A DNA stretch of 33,752 bases from the NCBI GenBank assembly GCA_002411015.1, contig DHPY01000037.1:1-33752 (forward strand), written 5' to 3'. This document shows positions 1-8,031 of the stretch, piece after piece (the first letter of the stretch is position 1; each line of letters starts with the position of its first letter). Below the pieces are notes generated by a model that did not search any database, was not told the origin of the DNA, and saw only the letters and a list, made by a program, of their open reading frames with translations. This DNA is from Armatimonadetes bacterium UBA5352 (lineage in GTDB: Bacteria > Armatimonadota > Zipacnadia > Zipacnadales > UBA5352). The translations under genes and the position numbers were made by a program.

Positions 1-18
1 TATTTTATGGACGCTGCA

Positions 19-1422
19 CTAGAATGCGATCCGCATGAGCCCCGCTACTCCCAGCAGCAGGCGGCTCAACTCGTCGGTCGTCATGGAGGGATCGCGCGGC
101 ACGTAGATGATATCGCCGCCGGTCAGTGCCGGGTTCTCCGCGCCCGCCGCACCGCGCAGGAGCTTCTCGGCGTTGATCTGCCTCATCTCCGGCCCATCCC
201 CGCCCTGCCGCCACAGCACCGTCTTCTCCGGATGCGCCTCCTCGTGCCAGCCGCCGGCAGCGGCGATGGCCTCCATCAGCGTCATCCGCGGCTCCAGCAA
301 CATCGGTCCCGGACGAATAACCATCCCGACCACCGCTACCCGCTCGGTGGCGCGCGGCACTACGATGGTGTCGCCGTCCCGCAGAGCAGGATCTTCCGCG
401 CTCTCCTGTGCCTGGAGGATCGCCTCCACATTGATGGGCCGCGACTCCCCGTCGCCGCTCATCAGCACAGCCGACTGCGGCATGGCATCGTCCGCTATGC
501 CGCCGCCGAGCGCGAGCGCGTCCGAGACGCGGTCGCCCGCGTCGAAGTCATACTTGCCTGGCGCGGAGAACGCTCCCACCAGCGCCACCCGGCGCGTTTC
601 CTCCGGCACCACAACGATCATGCCGGGCTCGACCGGAGGCCCCGACTCCCCGCGCTCAAACAGGGCCGCGAGGTCCAGCGCCTCAGAGCTACCGTCCGCG
701 TGCAGGAGACTGCCCTCCGGCGACGCATCGTCGCGCAATCCACCCGCTGCGGCCAGCAGTTCCGCGACGCGGTCGCCCTTCTCCACGGGATAGCGGCCGG
801 GTTGCGCGACGCGGCCAATGACTGTCGCCAGGTACTGCACGCTCACCAGCAGCGTCTCCCCCGGCGCGACGCCCGGGTCGCCGCCACCCGCCAGGTCGCT
901 GAGCCGGTCGCTGCGGCGCTCGCGTCCATCGGCGCCGATCACGACGGTTGAGCAGCCGCTCGCTCCGGCGGTCAGCCCCTGTGCCAGCGCGATTGCCTCC
1001 GTGACACTGACCGGCGCGCGCACCTCGACGGCTCCGGGCGCCCGGACGGCGCCGAGCACGTAGATCGGCTCCACGTGGCGCTTCTCCAGCCGCACGGTGA
1101 CATGCGGATCGCGCAGTTCGGCCGCGAGTGCAGCGGCAATCGCCGCCGCGACCTCCTCCGTCCGGAGCCCTGCGACGACCAGGTTGCCTGCGATCGGGAC
1201 GCTGATCCGGCCATCCGGCCCGACGGTCGCCGCCTCGATACTCAGCTCGGGATGGTAGAGCACATGCACCGAGACGACATCGTCCACGCCGAGGCGATAG
1301 GCCCCCGCAGGCTCGTTGGGTGACGCGCAGGTTGCGCAAAGGGCCGCCAGCAGCAGCGCGGACAGTCGCGCCGGCGTGCGGAGGGATCGGGTGAAGGCTG
1401 ACCTTCCCTTTATTGACGGCAC
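19..1422 (-). CDS. Polysaccharide export protein, Poly_export plus four SLBB domains (Wza-like)
   Basis: This 467-aa exported protein probably forms or gates the envelope channel through which the locus polysaccharide leaves the cell. A hydrophobic segment at residues 18-31 follows a basic N-terminus. Two cysteines (29 and 32) could be lipidated, but neither sits in a good lipobox. A Poly_export domain spans about 42-112 (YRLGVDDVVSVHV start, GPDGRISVPIAG core). Four SLBB repeats follow at about 118-195, 198-275, 278-358 and 361-443, each opening with a V-x-V-x-G-x-V-x-x-P-G-type strand. The C-terminus (448-467) is a short helix without a clear long amphipathic Wza barrel helix. The start is GTG with a weak ribosome site, so a shorter N-terminus is possible. 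It is the last gene of the run and has its own candidate promoter at 1450-1478. Its usual partner, a Wzc-type chain-length protein, would lie beyond base 1 if present. Confidence 0.9.
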   Translation of the reverse strand: MPSIKGRSAFTRSLRTPARLSALLLAALCATCASPNEPAGAYRLGVDDVVSVHVLYHPELSIEAATVGPDGRISVPIAGNLVVAGLRTEEVAAAIAAALAAELRDPHVTVRLEKRHVEPIYVLGAVRAPGAVEVRAPVSVTEAIALAQGLTAGASGCSTVVIGADGRERRSDRLSDLAGGGDPGVAPGETLLVSVQYLATVIGRVAQPGRYPVEKGDRVAELLAAAGGLRDDASPEGSLLHADGSSEALDLAALFERGESGPPVEPGMIVVVPEETRRVALVGAFSAPGKYDFDAGDRVSDALALGGGIADDAMPQSAVLMSGDGESRPINVEAILQAQESAEDPALRDGDTIVVPRATERVAVVGMVIRPGPMLLEPRMTLMEAIAAAGGWHEEAHPEKTVLWRQGGDGPEMRQINAEKLLRGAAGAENPALTGGDIIYVPRDPSMTTDELSRLLLGVAGLMRIAF

Positions 1423-1449
1423 CCCCGATTCGAGAGCCTACAGGTGGGT

Positions 1450-1478
1450 AGTATACTCAAGGCGGCCCGCGCGGGCAA
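1450..1478 (-). promoter_or_regulatory. Candidate sigma-70 promoter for the SLBB export gene
   Basis: Read on the minus strand, a -35 box TTGCCC (1478-1473) lies 17 bases from a -10 box TATACT (1455-1450). The -10 matches 5 of 6 consensus bases and the -35 matches 4 of 6. A perfect 12-base palindrome, GCCCGCGCGGGC (1465-1476), overlaps the -35 box and spacer and could be an operator. The site lies in the 62-bp gap between the DUF2752 stop and the GTG at 1422, and predicts a leader of only about 20 bases. Confidence 0.5.
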
Positions 1479-1484
1479 GCGACG

Positions 1485-1943
1485 TCAGCAGCCGAGCAGG
1501 CGCAGGGCGACGTTCAGGAACCACCCGGCGCCGACGAGGACGAGCATTCCTCGTGCGCCGCCTGCGCCACGCAGCCACTCCGGGATCCCCGCTCCGCCTC
1601 TCAGCAGCGCCACCAGCGCATGCACCACAAGCAGCCACGTTGCCAGGTAGAGCGGCGGCCCCAGCACGTTCGCCTGGAGCGCGGTGAGGACCTGTCCGCG
1701 AGCCATCAGCGCGAAAGCAGTCGTCATCCCGCACATCGGGCACGGGAGGCCGGTGATCCAGTGGAACGCGCAGGGAATGATCAGCAACTGCTCATGCGTG
1801 CCGTAGCCGCTGGGGTCAGGAACAAGCAGCCGTGCCACGACCAGCACGGCCACGACAATCAGCAGGACCGCGAGCGCCTCGATCCGCTGTCCGCGGGCCG
1901 TCTGATACGCCTCGGGAGCTTGCGCCGCCTCAGATGCGCTCAT
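1485..1943 (-). CDS. DUF2752 family membrane protein
   Basis: This small membrane protein has 152 aa from the ATG at 1943; a TTG three codons upstream is less likely. It carries the DUF2752 signature: a hydrophobic segment, then a short loop with C-P-x-C-G-M-T-T-A-F (PCPMCGMTTAF), then further membrane segments. I count three transmembrane helices. The two cysteines and the Thr-Thr pair are the conserved features of the family, whose function is not established. The ATG overlaps the 3' end of the upstream GT39 gene by 14 bases, which suggests translational coupling. Its place between a membrane glycosyltransferase and the exporter hints at an envelope or glycan role, but this is inference from context only. 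Confidence 0.85.
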   Translation of the reverse strand: MSASEAAQAPEAYQTARGQRIEALAVLLIVVAVLVVARLLVPDPSGYGTHEQLLIIPCAFHWITGLPCPMCGMTTAFALMARGQVLTALQANVLGPPLYLATWLLVVHALVALLRGGAGIPEWLRGAGGARGMLVLVGAGWFLNVALRLLGC

Positions 1944-3654
1944 CAGCAGCAATCATACCACCGTCGGCCGCTCCTGTCACGAGTCCGCCGCGCCGCCAGA
2001 TCTCGATCCACGGGAACGGGTAGCTGAGGTCTTGTGCCAGCGCACCGGCGCCGCCGCCGGGCCAGGGGCTCTCTCGGAATTCCGCGATACGCTGGTAGTC
2101 ATTCTCGCGCAGCGCAGCCATCAAAGCCTCAGCGCGAGGGTCGCCAGCCAGCAGGGGCACCCCGACCTCAACGCCCGTCAGAACGACCACGCGCGGCGCC
2201 GCCTCACCAAGAGCCTCGGTGTCGAGACCGAGCACCTCGAGATCGCCCACAGGCCGCCGATAGGCCGCCCAGAGCGGGTTATCCCGCAATGCCACGCCAC
2301 CGTTGCAGTAGTCCACCGGGGGATGATAGAACCATGGTTCGGTGATCAGGCCGATCCGCTCCCCCACCGGCACCTGCTCCCGGACAAGCTGCAGGGCTTC
2401 GGAACGGGGGTCGCCCGCCGTCAGGTCACGGAGGAGGCGGTGGTCAATGATGCCTGCCGAGGTGACCGATGCCAGCAGCAGCAGCGAGATGGCTGCCGCA
2501 CGTGCCCAGGTTACCCAGCTGCCCTGCACGGTTGCCAGCAAGTCATCAGAGACCACGCCCGCGGCCAGCACTGCCACGAGCGGCAGCAGCGGTATGGCAT
2601 AGCGCGCGTAGCGGACCTCCGCGCCGGCGATCAACGCGAACGCCAGGAGGCCGAACGCCAGCAGCGGCCACGGCTCGCGGCGCCGGAGAGCGAGGCTTCC
2701 GACCAGCCCGACCAGCGCTGCGGCGAGCATCGCGTAGCCGGTGCCGAGAGCGAGGTTGCCGGCATGGAAAGCCGGGCCGCTCGGGTAGAGCACCATCAGC
2801 GCGGGATCATCACCGGTGCGCATGTGCTGCATCTCGAAGGAAACGTCGCGCCAGGCGCTCTGCCAATCGAGGAATGTGTAGGGCGAGGTCAGCGCGAAGG
2901 CAGCAAACGCCGCGCCTGCAAGTGCGGGGAGCATGGCCCACGAGGGGCGCTCATCGACCTCGCCGTCGCTGAAGCGCATGATTGCCCAGGCCACCACCGG
3001 CGCGACGATCGCGACGCCGCCGGAGTACTTGACGCTTGCAGCCAGCCCTGCGGCGGCACCGGCCCAGAGGGCGTTGCGCCAGGAGGCATCGCGGAACATT
3101 GCGACCGCGAAGTAGCACGTAAGCGCGGTGAAGAACGCTCCCGGGACGTCCACGGTCGCGTAGTGTGACTGCAGCACATGCAGAGGCGCCAGAGTGAGGA
3201 GCAGCCCGGCGGCCATCCCCTCACGATGGCCCCAGATGTGACGCGCTGTGGCGTAGACGACGGCCACCGTGCCTACGGCAAGGAGCACTGTCACCATGCG
3301 CGCGTCGAGCGTCCACGCGCGCAGGGCCTGCGGAAGCTCCGGCCCGCCCGGCACGGCCGACATGATGCTGGCGAAGATGCCTGGGTGCGCGAGTGCGGCG
3401 GCGGCGACGAGGTAGAGGTAGAGGCTCCCGTAGTTGAAGAAGTGTGGGTTCGCGTCGCCGAGGGCGAGCGAGATTGCGCCGCGGAGCGAGTGGAACTCGT
3501 CCGGGTGGTAGGAGAACAGGTGCGTCTCGTCAGGCAGGCCCCAGGTGATGCCGATCAGCCGCAGCGCGAGGGCGACAGCGAGCACCAACAAGAGTCCGGC
3601 CATGCGGCCGAACTTCCCGCTGCGGCTGCGCTCAGGCTGTGGCTGCTCAGACAT
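1930..3654 (-). CDS. GT39-family (PMT-like) membrane glycosyltransferase
   Basis: This 574-aa integral membrane protein resembles the ArnT/PMT fold glycosyltransferases (GT39, PMT_2 domain). These use a polyprenyl-phosphate sugar on the outer face of the cytoplasmic membrane. After a basic start, TM1 (about 17-37) is followed by a first periplasmic loop with two acidic motifs, P-D-E at 41-43 and Y-H-P-D-E at 49-53. The catalytic Asp of this superfamily sits in that loop. About ten further hydrophobic helices follow, then a soluble C-terminal part from about residue 440. The start has a clear GGGGAG ribosome site. It lies 86 bp downstream of the 1415-aa protein gene. It may add a side sugar to the polymer or glycosylate one of the neighbouring exported proteins; the acceptor cannot be read from sequence. 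Confidence 0.87.
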   Translation of the reverse strand: MSEQPQPERSRSGKFGRMAGLLLVLAVALALRLIGITWGLPDETHLFSYHPDEFHSLRGAISLALGDANPHFFNYGSLYLYLVAAAALAHPGIFASIMSAVPGGPELPQALRAWTLDARMVTVLLAVGTVAVVYATARHIWGHREGMAAGLLLTLAPLHVLQSHYATVDVPGAFFTALTCYFAVAMFRDASWRNALWAGAAAGLAASVKYSGGVAIVAPVVAWAIMRFSDGEVDERPSWAMLPALAGAAFAAFALTSPYTFLDWQSAWRDVSFEMQHMRTGDDPALMVLYPSGPAFHAGNLALGTGYAMLAAALVGLVGSLALRRREPWPLLAFGLLAFALIAGAEVRYARYAIPLLPLVAVLAAGVVSDDLLATVQGSWVTWARAAAISLLLLASVTSAGIIDHRLLRDLTAGDPRSEALQLVREQVPVGERIGLITEPWFYHPPVDYCNGGVALRDNPLWAAYRRPVGDLEVLGLDTEALGEAAPRVVVLTGVEVGVPLLAGDPRAEALMAALRENDYQRIAEFRESPWPGGGAGALAQDLSYPFPWIEIWRRGGLVTGAADGGMIAADERI

Positions 3655-3689
3655 ACATCTCTCCCCGCGACTTCACCGGTTCATGACGA

Positions 3690-3720
3690 AGCGGCGCCGC
3701 GCGCGAACGCGGGCGCCGCT
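3690..3720 (-). other. GC-rich hairpin between the 1415-aa gene and the GT39 gene
   Basis: Arms AGCGGCGCC (3690-3698) and GGCGCCGCT (3712-3720) are perfect 9-bp complements, with further CGCG pairing possible inside the 13-base loop. No T-run follows on the minus strand, so this is not a classical terminator. It could stabilise the upstream mRNA end or attenuate readthrough into the GT39 gene. Confidence 0.4.
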
Positions 3721-3740
3721 CGTGCACTGTGTGCAAGCGA

Positions 3741-6700
3741 TCAGGTCCCTGAGTGCATGATCGCGTAGTGGGATGCGGGACCCCAGTTCCCCGCGCCATC
3801 CACCGCGCGCACGTGCAGAAACCACAGCCCGGTCTTCAGGTCGTCGAAGCTCTTCGCCGCCGAATCGCCCATCGATTCGGCGGGCGGTTCGGTCGCCGGA
3901 GCCTGGTCTATCAGGTAGCTGTAGCCCGCGATGCCGGTCGTGTCGGTGGCCTTCCAGCGGAACACGGGCTTCACAGTTCCGACGCTGCCGATGACCACGT
4001 TGTCGAAGCTCGCAGTCGCGCCTTTCTTGTTGTCGCGGCTGTCGCGGTCGCCGATCATCACCGCAGTGACATTCAGCGCGCCCTGGCGCTGCTGGCGCTT
4101 CAGCAGCGGCGCGAGGTTCACTGAAGCGTGGTGCCAGTTGCCATCTGCGCGGATATCGGGGATGCGCCCGATGGTGCCACTCGGATCATCGGTCAGACCG
4201 ATCGGCCACCACTGGCCGTTCATCTGCACGAGCAGGTCGAGCCGGACCCCGGGATCAAAGCGATAGTCGAACGCGATCACGGGGAAGCGTTCGGCCTCGA
4301 ACGGGCTGGATGTGAGCAGGGCCTGCATCTGCCCCCGATCCTGCTGCTGCGTCAGCTTGATGCTCGCCGATCCGCTGGCGGCAGTCGTCGTATCACGCTC
4401 GACCAGCGCTCCGTCGCGCCCACCGCGGTTAGCCCAACCGTCTACGCCCGTCTCAAATGTCTGGGCGATGTGAGACCTGTGCGTGCTGCAGTCGATCTGG
4501 GAGATCGCGGGCGCCGTCTTGTCCTGCGCGTAGTCCATCGTCCATGTCCACGAGGGCAGCGCGCTCACCGGGTTGCCGGCGTAGTCCGAGGCGGCCTTCA
4601 GCGCGACCTGCACCTGAGTGCCATCGGCGAAGACCGTTGGCTCGGGAGAGGTCCGCTCGCAGTTCCAGACCAGGCGACTCCGCTCGGAGAGGTAGGTCAG
4701 GCCGCTGTTGGAGACCGAGTAGTCTTTCCCGCCGACACTCAGGACGACGCTGGCGGGGTCGACTCCGGCAAGCCCCTCGTCCTTGAGGTCGAGGACGATC
4801 TGCGAGGTCGCGGTCCTCGCGTTGGTCGCGGGAGCGGCCTGCGCCGCCACCGGGCCGGAGCTGTCGATCATCAGCCGCCGGTGCGCGGTCGGTCCCCACG
4901 CGCCGGCGGAGTTTCGGGCGCGAACGTGCAGCCAGCCATCCACGTCGCCGCTCTCGGCATAGGTCACCTGCGCGTCGGTGGTCGCGAGTGACTGCGGCAG
5001 TTCGGTGGACGGATCGTCATCGATCGCCCAGTTGACGCCCGCAAGGCCGCTCAGATCGCGCACATTCCACGCAAGCTGCAGCGGCTTCGCCGCACTCACG
5101 ATTGGCACAAGCTCAAAGTCATCTACATGGAAGACCTGGCCCGGCGCGTTCGAGGTCCAGCCGCTATCGCCGATCCACATCTGAAGCACGCGGTAGCCCG
5201 GGGCGTGCGGATCGTCTCGCCGCAGCATGTCGTAGAGGTTGAACTCGGCCACGTGCCACTGGTTGTCGGCCTGAACGCCCGGAATCTCACCGATGCGCTT
5301 GTAGCTGCTGTCGGTGTCGGTGAACTGGATGCTCTTGCGCTCTCCGTTCACGTGGATCATCAGGTCGGCGCGAAGGCGCTCAGGCACCTTGTAGGCGAAG
5401 CGCACGATTCGATAGCGGCCCGCATCGAAGGCGGTCTTGCGGATGTACGCCCCGTAGCTGCCGCCGGTCATCGCATTGTAGAGCCGCAGCGAGCGATCTC
5501 CGCTGTAGGCGGTACTGTCGTCGAGGCTGAGGATCGCGCCGCCCTCCGCGCCCCAGTTGCTCCACTCACCCATCCCGATCTCGAAGCCCTCGCGGATCAG
5601 CGGCATGTCGCCCACCGCGATCATGGGCTCACCCGGCACGTCCAGGGCGGGGTCCGGGCGAAGCTGGAAGGCGAAGCTCTGTTCACCCAGCGCGTTTCCG
5701 TTCCGGTCGGCGAGCGCAAGGAGCTTCAGCGTGACCGTCGCGCCCTCTCCGAAGCTCTCATCGAGTCGCGCGAGGTCCACTGAGAGCGTCTCCGCAGCGG
5801 GATCGTAGCTCAGCGCTTCGTCGGCTACGGAGATCTCTCGATCACCGACACCGAGCTTGACGCTACCCGGGTCGATGCCGATGCCCTGGGCGTCGCTGAG
5901 GCGCAGGCGGATTGGCCCTCCATCGCAGAGCACGCCGCCCTCGGGCTGCGTAGCGATCAGTATTGGCGCGGTGGTATCGCGCCGAATCGCGAGGTTCTCG
6001 ACCTCACCCCAGCTGCCGTCGGCGAGCTTCGGCATCGCGTGGATGTACCAGGTGCCGTCCTCGGAAGCGGTGAGTGTGGCGGAACCGTCCTCAGAAGTGA
6101 CCTCTTCGGTCGGGCGGCCGGCAGGGTCGCGGTCCATTGATATCGCCCAGCCCGCGGCGGTGACGCCGGACGTGGCCTTCGCGGCCACCTGCACCTCGCC
6201 AGCCGATGGCTTGAGGAGTGCCAGGTTGTCGAGGCATACCTTCGCGCCCGCCTGGTTGCCGCCAAAGCCGGCGTCGAGGTAGTCGTCGCTCGACATGTTG
6301 CCGATGAACAGGTCGGTCGCGATAGGCTTCGCATCACGACCAAAGGCCTGCTCCGCATGGCCAAGGAGGTCCAGTTCGACGTGATGCCACTGGCCATCGG
6401 CGAGAACGTTGGGGACCTTCCCGATCATCCGGTAGCCCCCGGCGGCCCTTTCGAAGCCGGAGAACGCGATCTCGCACGCCTGGCCGTCCACCGTGAGGTA
6501 CAGGTTGACGCGCGCGTTCGAGTCGAGACGGTAGTCGAAGGCGAGCCGCGGGAACTGCCTGAGGTCTATGCGCCCCTCGTGCAGGTTCGCGGCGAAGGTG
6601 CCGCCTGCGAAGGTATTCACGAGCTTGACGCAATGCTCGCTGCCGCCGGCCCCCGGAGTGGCCAGCGTGACCATCGCGCCCTGATCGCCATCGCGGTTAC

Positions 6701-7988
6701 TGACACCGGAGAGGTCGGTCTCGAAGTCGGCGTAAAGCGACGGATGAGTGCTGCTCGTCAGCGTCGCCTGCCTGGGATGGACCTCCGCAACAGGCCGGAC
6801 CGCGAGGTGGTCCATCGGCACCGGATCGCGCGGGATCTGCTCATTCTCGTAGTAGATCTTGATGCGCGAGAGGATCAGGCCGTTGTCGCGCGTCCACACC
6901 GCCACTCGGCCGGTCTCAAGGGGAGCCGGGTCAACGACCTCGCCAATGAGCTTGTTGTCCACCCAGAAGCTGAGCTTGTCGCCTTCTTTGCGCACACGCA
7001 GCATCCACCACTTGCGATGGAAGTCGTAGGTGGACGGATAGGCGTCCTCGAAGATCGGCAGGAGCGCCTCAAGCGAGCGGTTCTCGACCAGGACCTCCGT
7101 GCCTTTCATGATCCGCGAGGAGCTGTTGAGATCGCCGCCGTAGATGAAGCTGTACCCGCTGGAGGGGTTCGCGCCGTCCCCGCAGATGGTGATGTTCATG
7201 TCATTGGGGTTGCGGTAGGAGCGAGTCGCGGGGGCGACGCCCATCTTGAAGGCGCAGTAGGCCTCGACGGTGATGTCGCCGGTGAACTGCCGCTTGTTCC
7301 AGACCGCCGCGAGCCCGTCCTGCTCAAAGCCGCCGAACCAGGACCACTGGGGGCTGCAGGTCCAGCGATTCGTGGCCTCCCAGAGCCCTCCGGCGATCAT
7401 CCAGTCAGTCGGCGGATCGGAGAACGTGTAGTCGTAGACGTGGTCGGAGTAGATATTCACCGCGCCAGGATCAATCTTCAGGCCCGTCGCGTCCAGCCCG
7501 ACGAGCCGGTCGTTCGTGGGATAGACCCAGTCGCTCTGCACGTCCAGGACGCTTCCGCGGCGCGCGAGTTCCTCCTCAATCTTCGCGAGGATCTGTTTGG
7601 CCTGCGCGTGTGCCGGGTCGGAGGCAAGCACCTTCTGAAGCTGCGCACGGGCTTCCGTGAGACGGCCCTGACGGATGCGGACCTCCGCGAGCCAGTAGCC
7701 CGAATCGATTGAGGTTGGCTTCGCTTCGAGGACCGTCTCGAAGGCCGAAGCGGCCCCCTCCAGGTCGCCCAACTCCAGCCGGGCTCTCCCGAGCCAGAAG
7801 TAGGCTGCAAGCTCGTCAGGCGACGCAGCCGTGATCTCTGTGAGCATCGCGGCGGCCTCGGCGTACTTCCCGTTGCCGATGAGTTGCCGCGCCTGCTCGA
7901 CCGAAGCGGCGTGCGCGGCGTGACCCGACAGAGCACAAATGGCGATCACGCTGAACACGATCGCGAGCGTCCGGTAGCGTATGACCAT
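3741..7988 (-). CDS. Large exported multidomain protein: TPR plus three jelly-roll/Ig-like units
   Basis: This is a 1415-aa secreted protein with a signal peptide (1-27, AHA cleavage region). TPR-type helical repeats span about 29-142. A jelly-roll of LamG/DUF1080-like character covers about 185-382 (F-W-V-D-N-K-L-I-G near 341). After that a composite unit repeats. Jelly-roll modules with a conserved F-E-T/I-G start, D-G-x-W-H-H/V and D-x-F/V ending lie at about 420-594, 800-963 and 1177-1335. Each is followed by an Ig/FN3-like module ending in G-x-W-x-x-H-x-R ... G-x-W-G (about 596-670, 968-1041, 1340-1412). The first two units also carry a second Ig-like module (676-777, 1045-1150). The last unit ends with the protein, and no sorting signal or transmembrane anchor follows. 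A GAGGA site precedes the ATG. Function is unknown; glycan binding or matrix scaffolding fits the domains and the polysaccharide neighbours. Confidence 0.88.
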   Translation of the reverse strand: MVIRYRTLAIVFSVIAICALSGHAAHAASVEQARQLIGNGKYAEAAAMLTEITAASPDELAAYFWLGRARLELGDLEGAASAFETVLEAKPTSIDSGYWLAEVRIRQGRLTEARAQLQKVLASDPAHAQAKQILAKIEEELARRGSVLDVQSDWVYPTNDRLVGLDATGLKIDPGAVNIYSDHVYDYTFSDPPTDWMIAGGLWEATNRWTCSPQWSWFGGFEQDGLAAVWNKRQFTGDITVEAYCAFKMGVAPATRSYRNPNDMNITICGDGANPSSGYSFIYGGDLNSSSRIMKGTEVLVENRSLEALLPIFEDAYPSTYDFHRKWWMLRVRKEGDKLSFWVDNKLIGEVVDPAPLETGRVAVWTRDNGLILSRIKIYYENEQIPRDPVPMDHLAVRPVAEVHPRQATLTSSTHPSLYADFETDLSGVSNRDGDQGAMVTLATPGAGGSEHCVKLVNTFAGGTFAANLHEGRIDLRQFPRLAFDYRLDSNARVNLYLTVDGQACEIAFSGFERAAGGYRMIGKVPNVLADGQWHHVELDLLGHAEQAFGRDAKPIATDLFIGNMSSDDYLDAGFGGNQAGAKVCLDNLALLKPSAGEVQVAAKATSGVTAAGWAISMDRDPAGRPTEEVTSEDGSATLTASEDGTWYIHAMPKLADGSWGEVENLAIRRDTTAPILIATQPEGGVLCDGGPIRLRLSDAQGIGIDPGSVKLGVGDREISVADEALSYDPAAETLSVDLARLDESFGEGATVTLKLLALADRNGNALGEQSFAFQLRPDPALDVPGEPMIAVGDMPLIREGFEIGMGEWSNWGAEGGAILSLDDSTAYSGDRSLRLYNAMTGGSYGAYIRKTAFDAGRYRIVRFAYKVPERLRADLMIHVNGERKSIQFTDTDSSYKRIGEIPGVQADNQWHVAEFNLYDMLRRDDPHAPGYRVLQMWIGDSGWTSNAPGQVFHVDDFELVPIVSAAKPLQLAWNVRDLSGLAGVNWAIDDDPSTELPQSLATTDAQVTYAESGDVDGWLHVRARNSAGAWGPTAHRRLMIDSSGPVAAQAAPATNARTATSQIVLDLKDEGLAGVDPASVVLSVGGKDYSVSNSGLTYLSERSRLVWNCERTSPEPTVFADGTQVQVALKAASDYAGNPVSALPSWTWTMDYAQDKTAPAISQIDCSTHRSHIAQTFETGVDGWANRGGRDGALVERDTTTAASGSASIKLTQQQDRGQMQALLTSSPFEAERFPVIAFDYRFDPGVRLDLLVQMNGQWWPIGLTDDPSGTIGRIPDIRADGNWHHASVNLAPLLKRQQRQGALNVTAVMIGDRDSRDNKKGATASFDNVVIGSVGTVKPVFRWKATDTTGIAGYSYLIDQAPATEPPAESMGDSAAKSFDDLKTGLWFLHVRAVDGAGNWGPASHYAIMHSGT

Positions 7989-8031
7989 TCAGGATTCCTC
8001 GCTGCTGAGCGGCCTGTGCACGCAGTACGCC

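Noticed and set aside
2032..7712. + strand frames of 378, 287, 218 and 451 codons opposite the GT39 and 1415-aa genes
   Set aside because: They lie fully opposite genes with signal peptides, membrane helices or repeated domains. The antisense translations are low-complexity and carry no motif.
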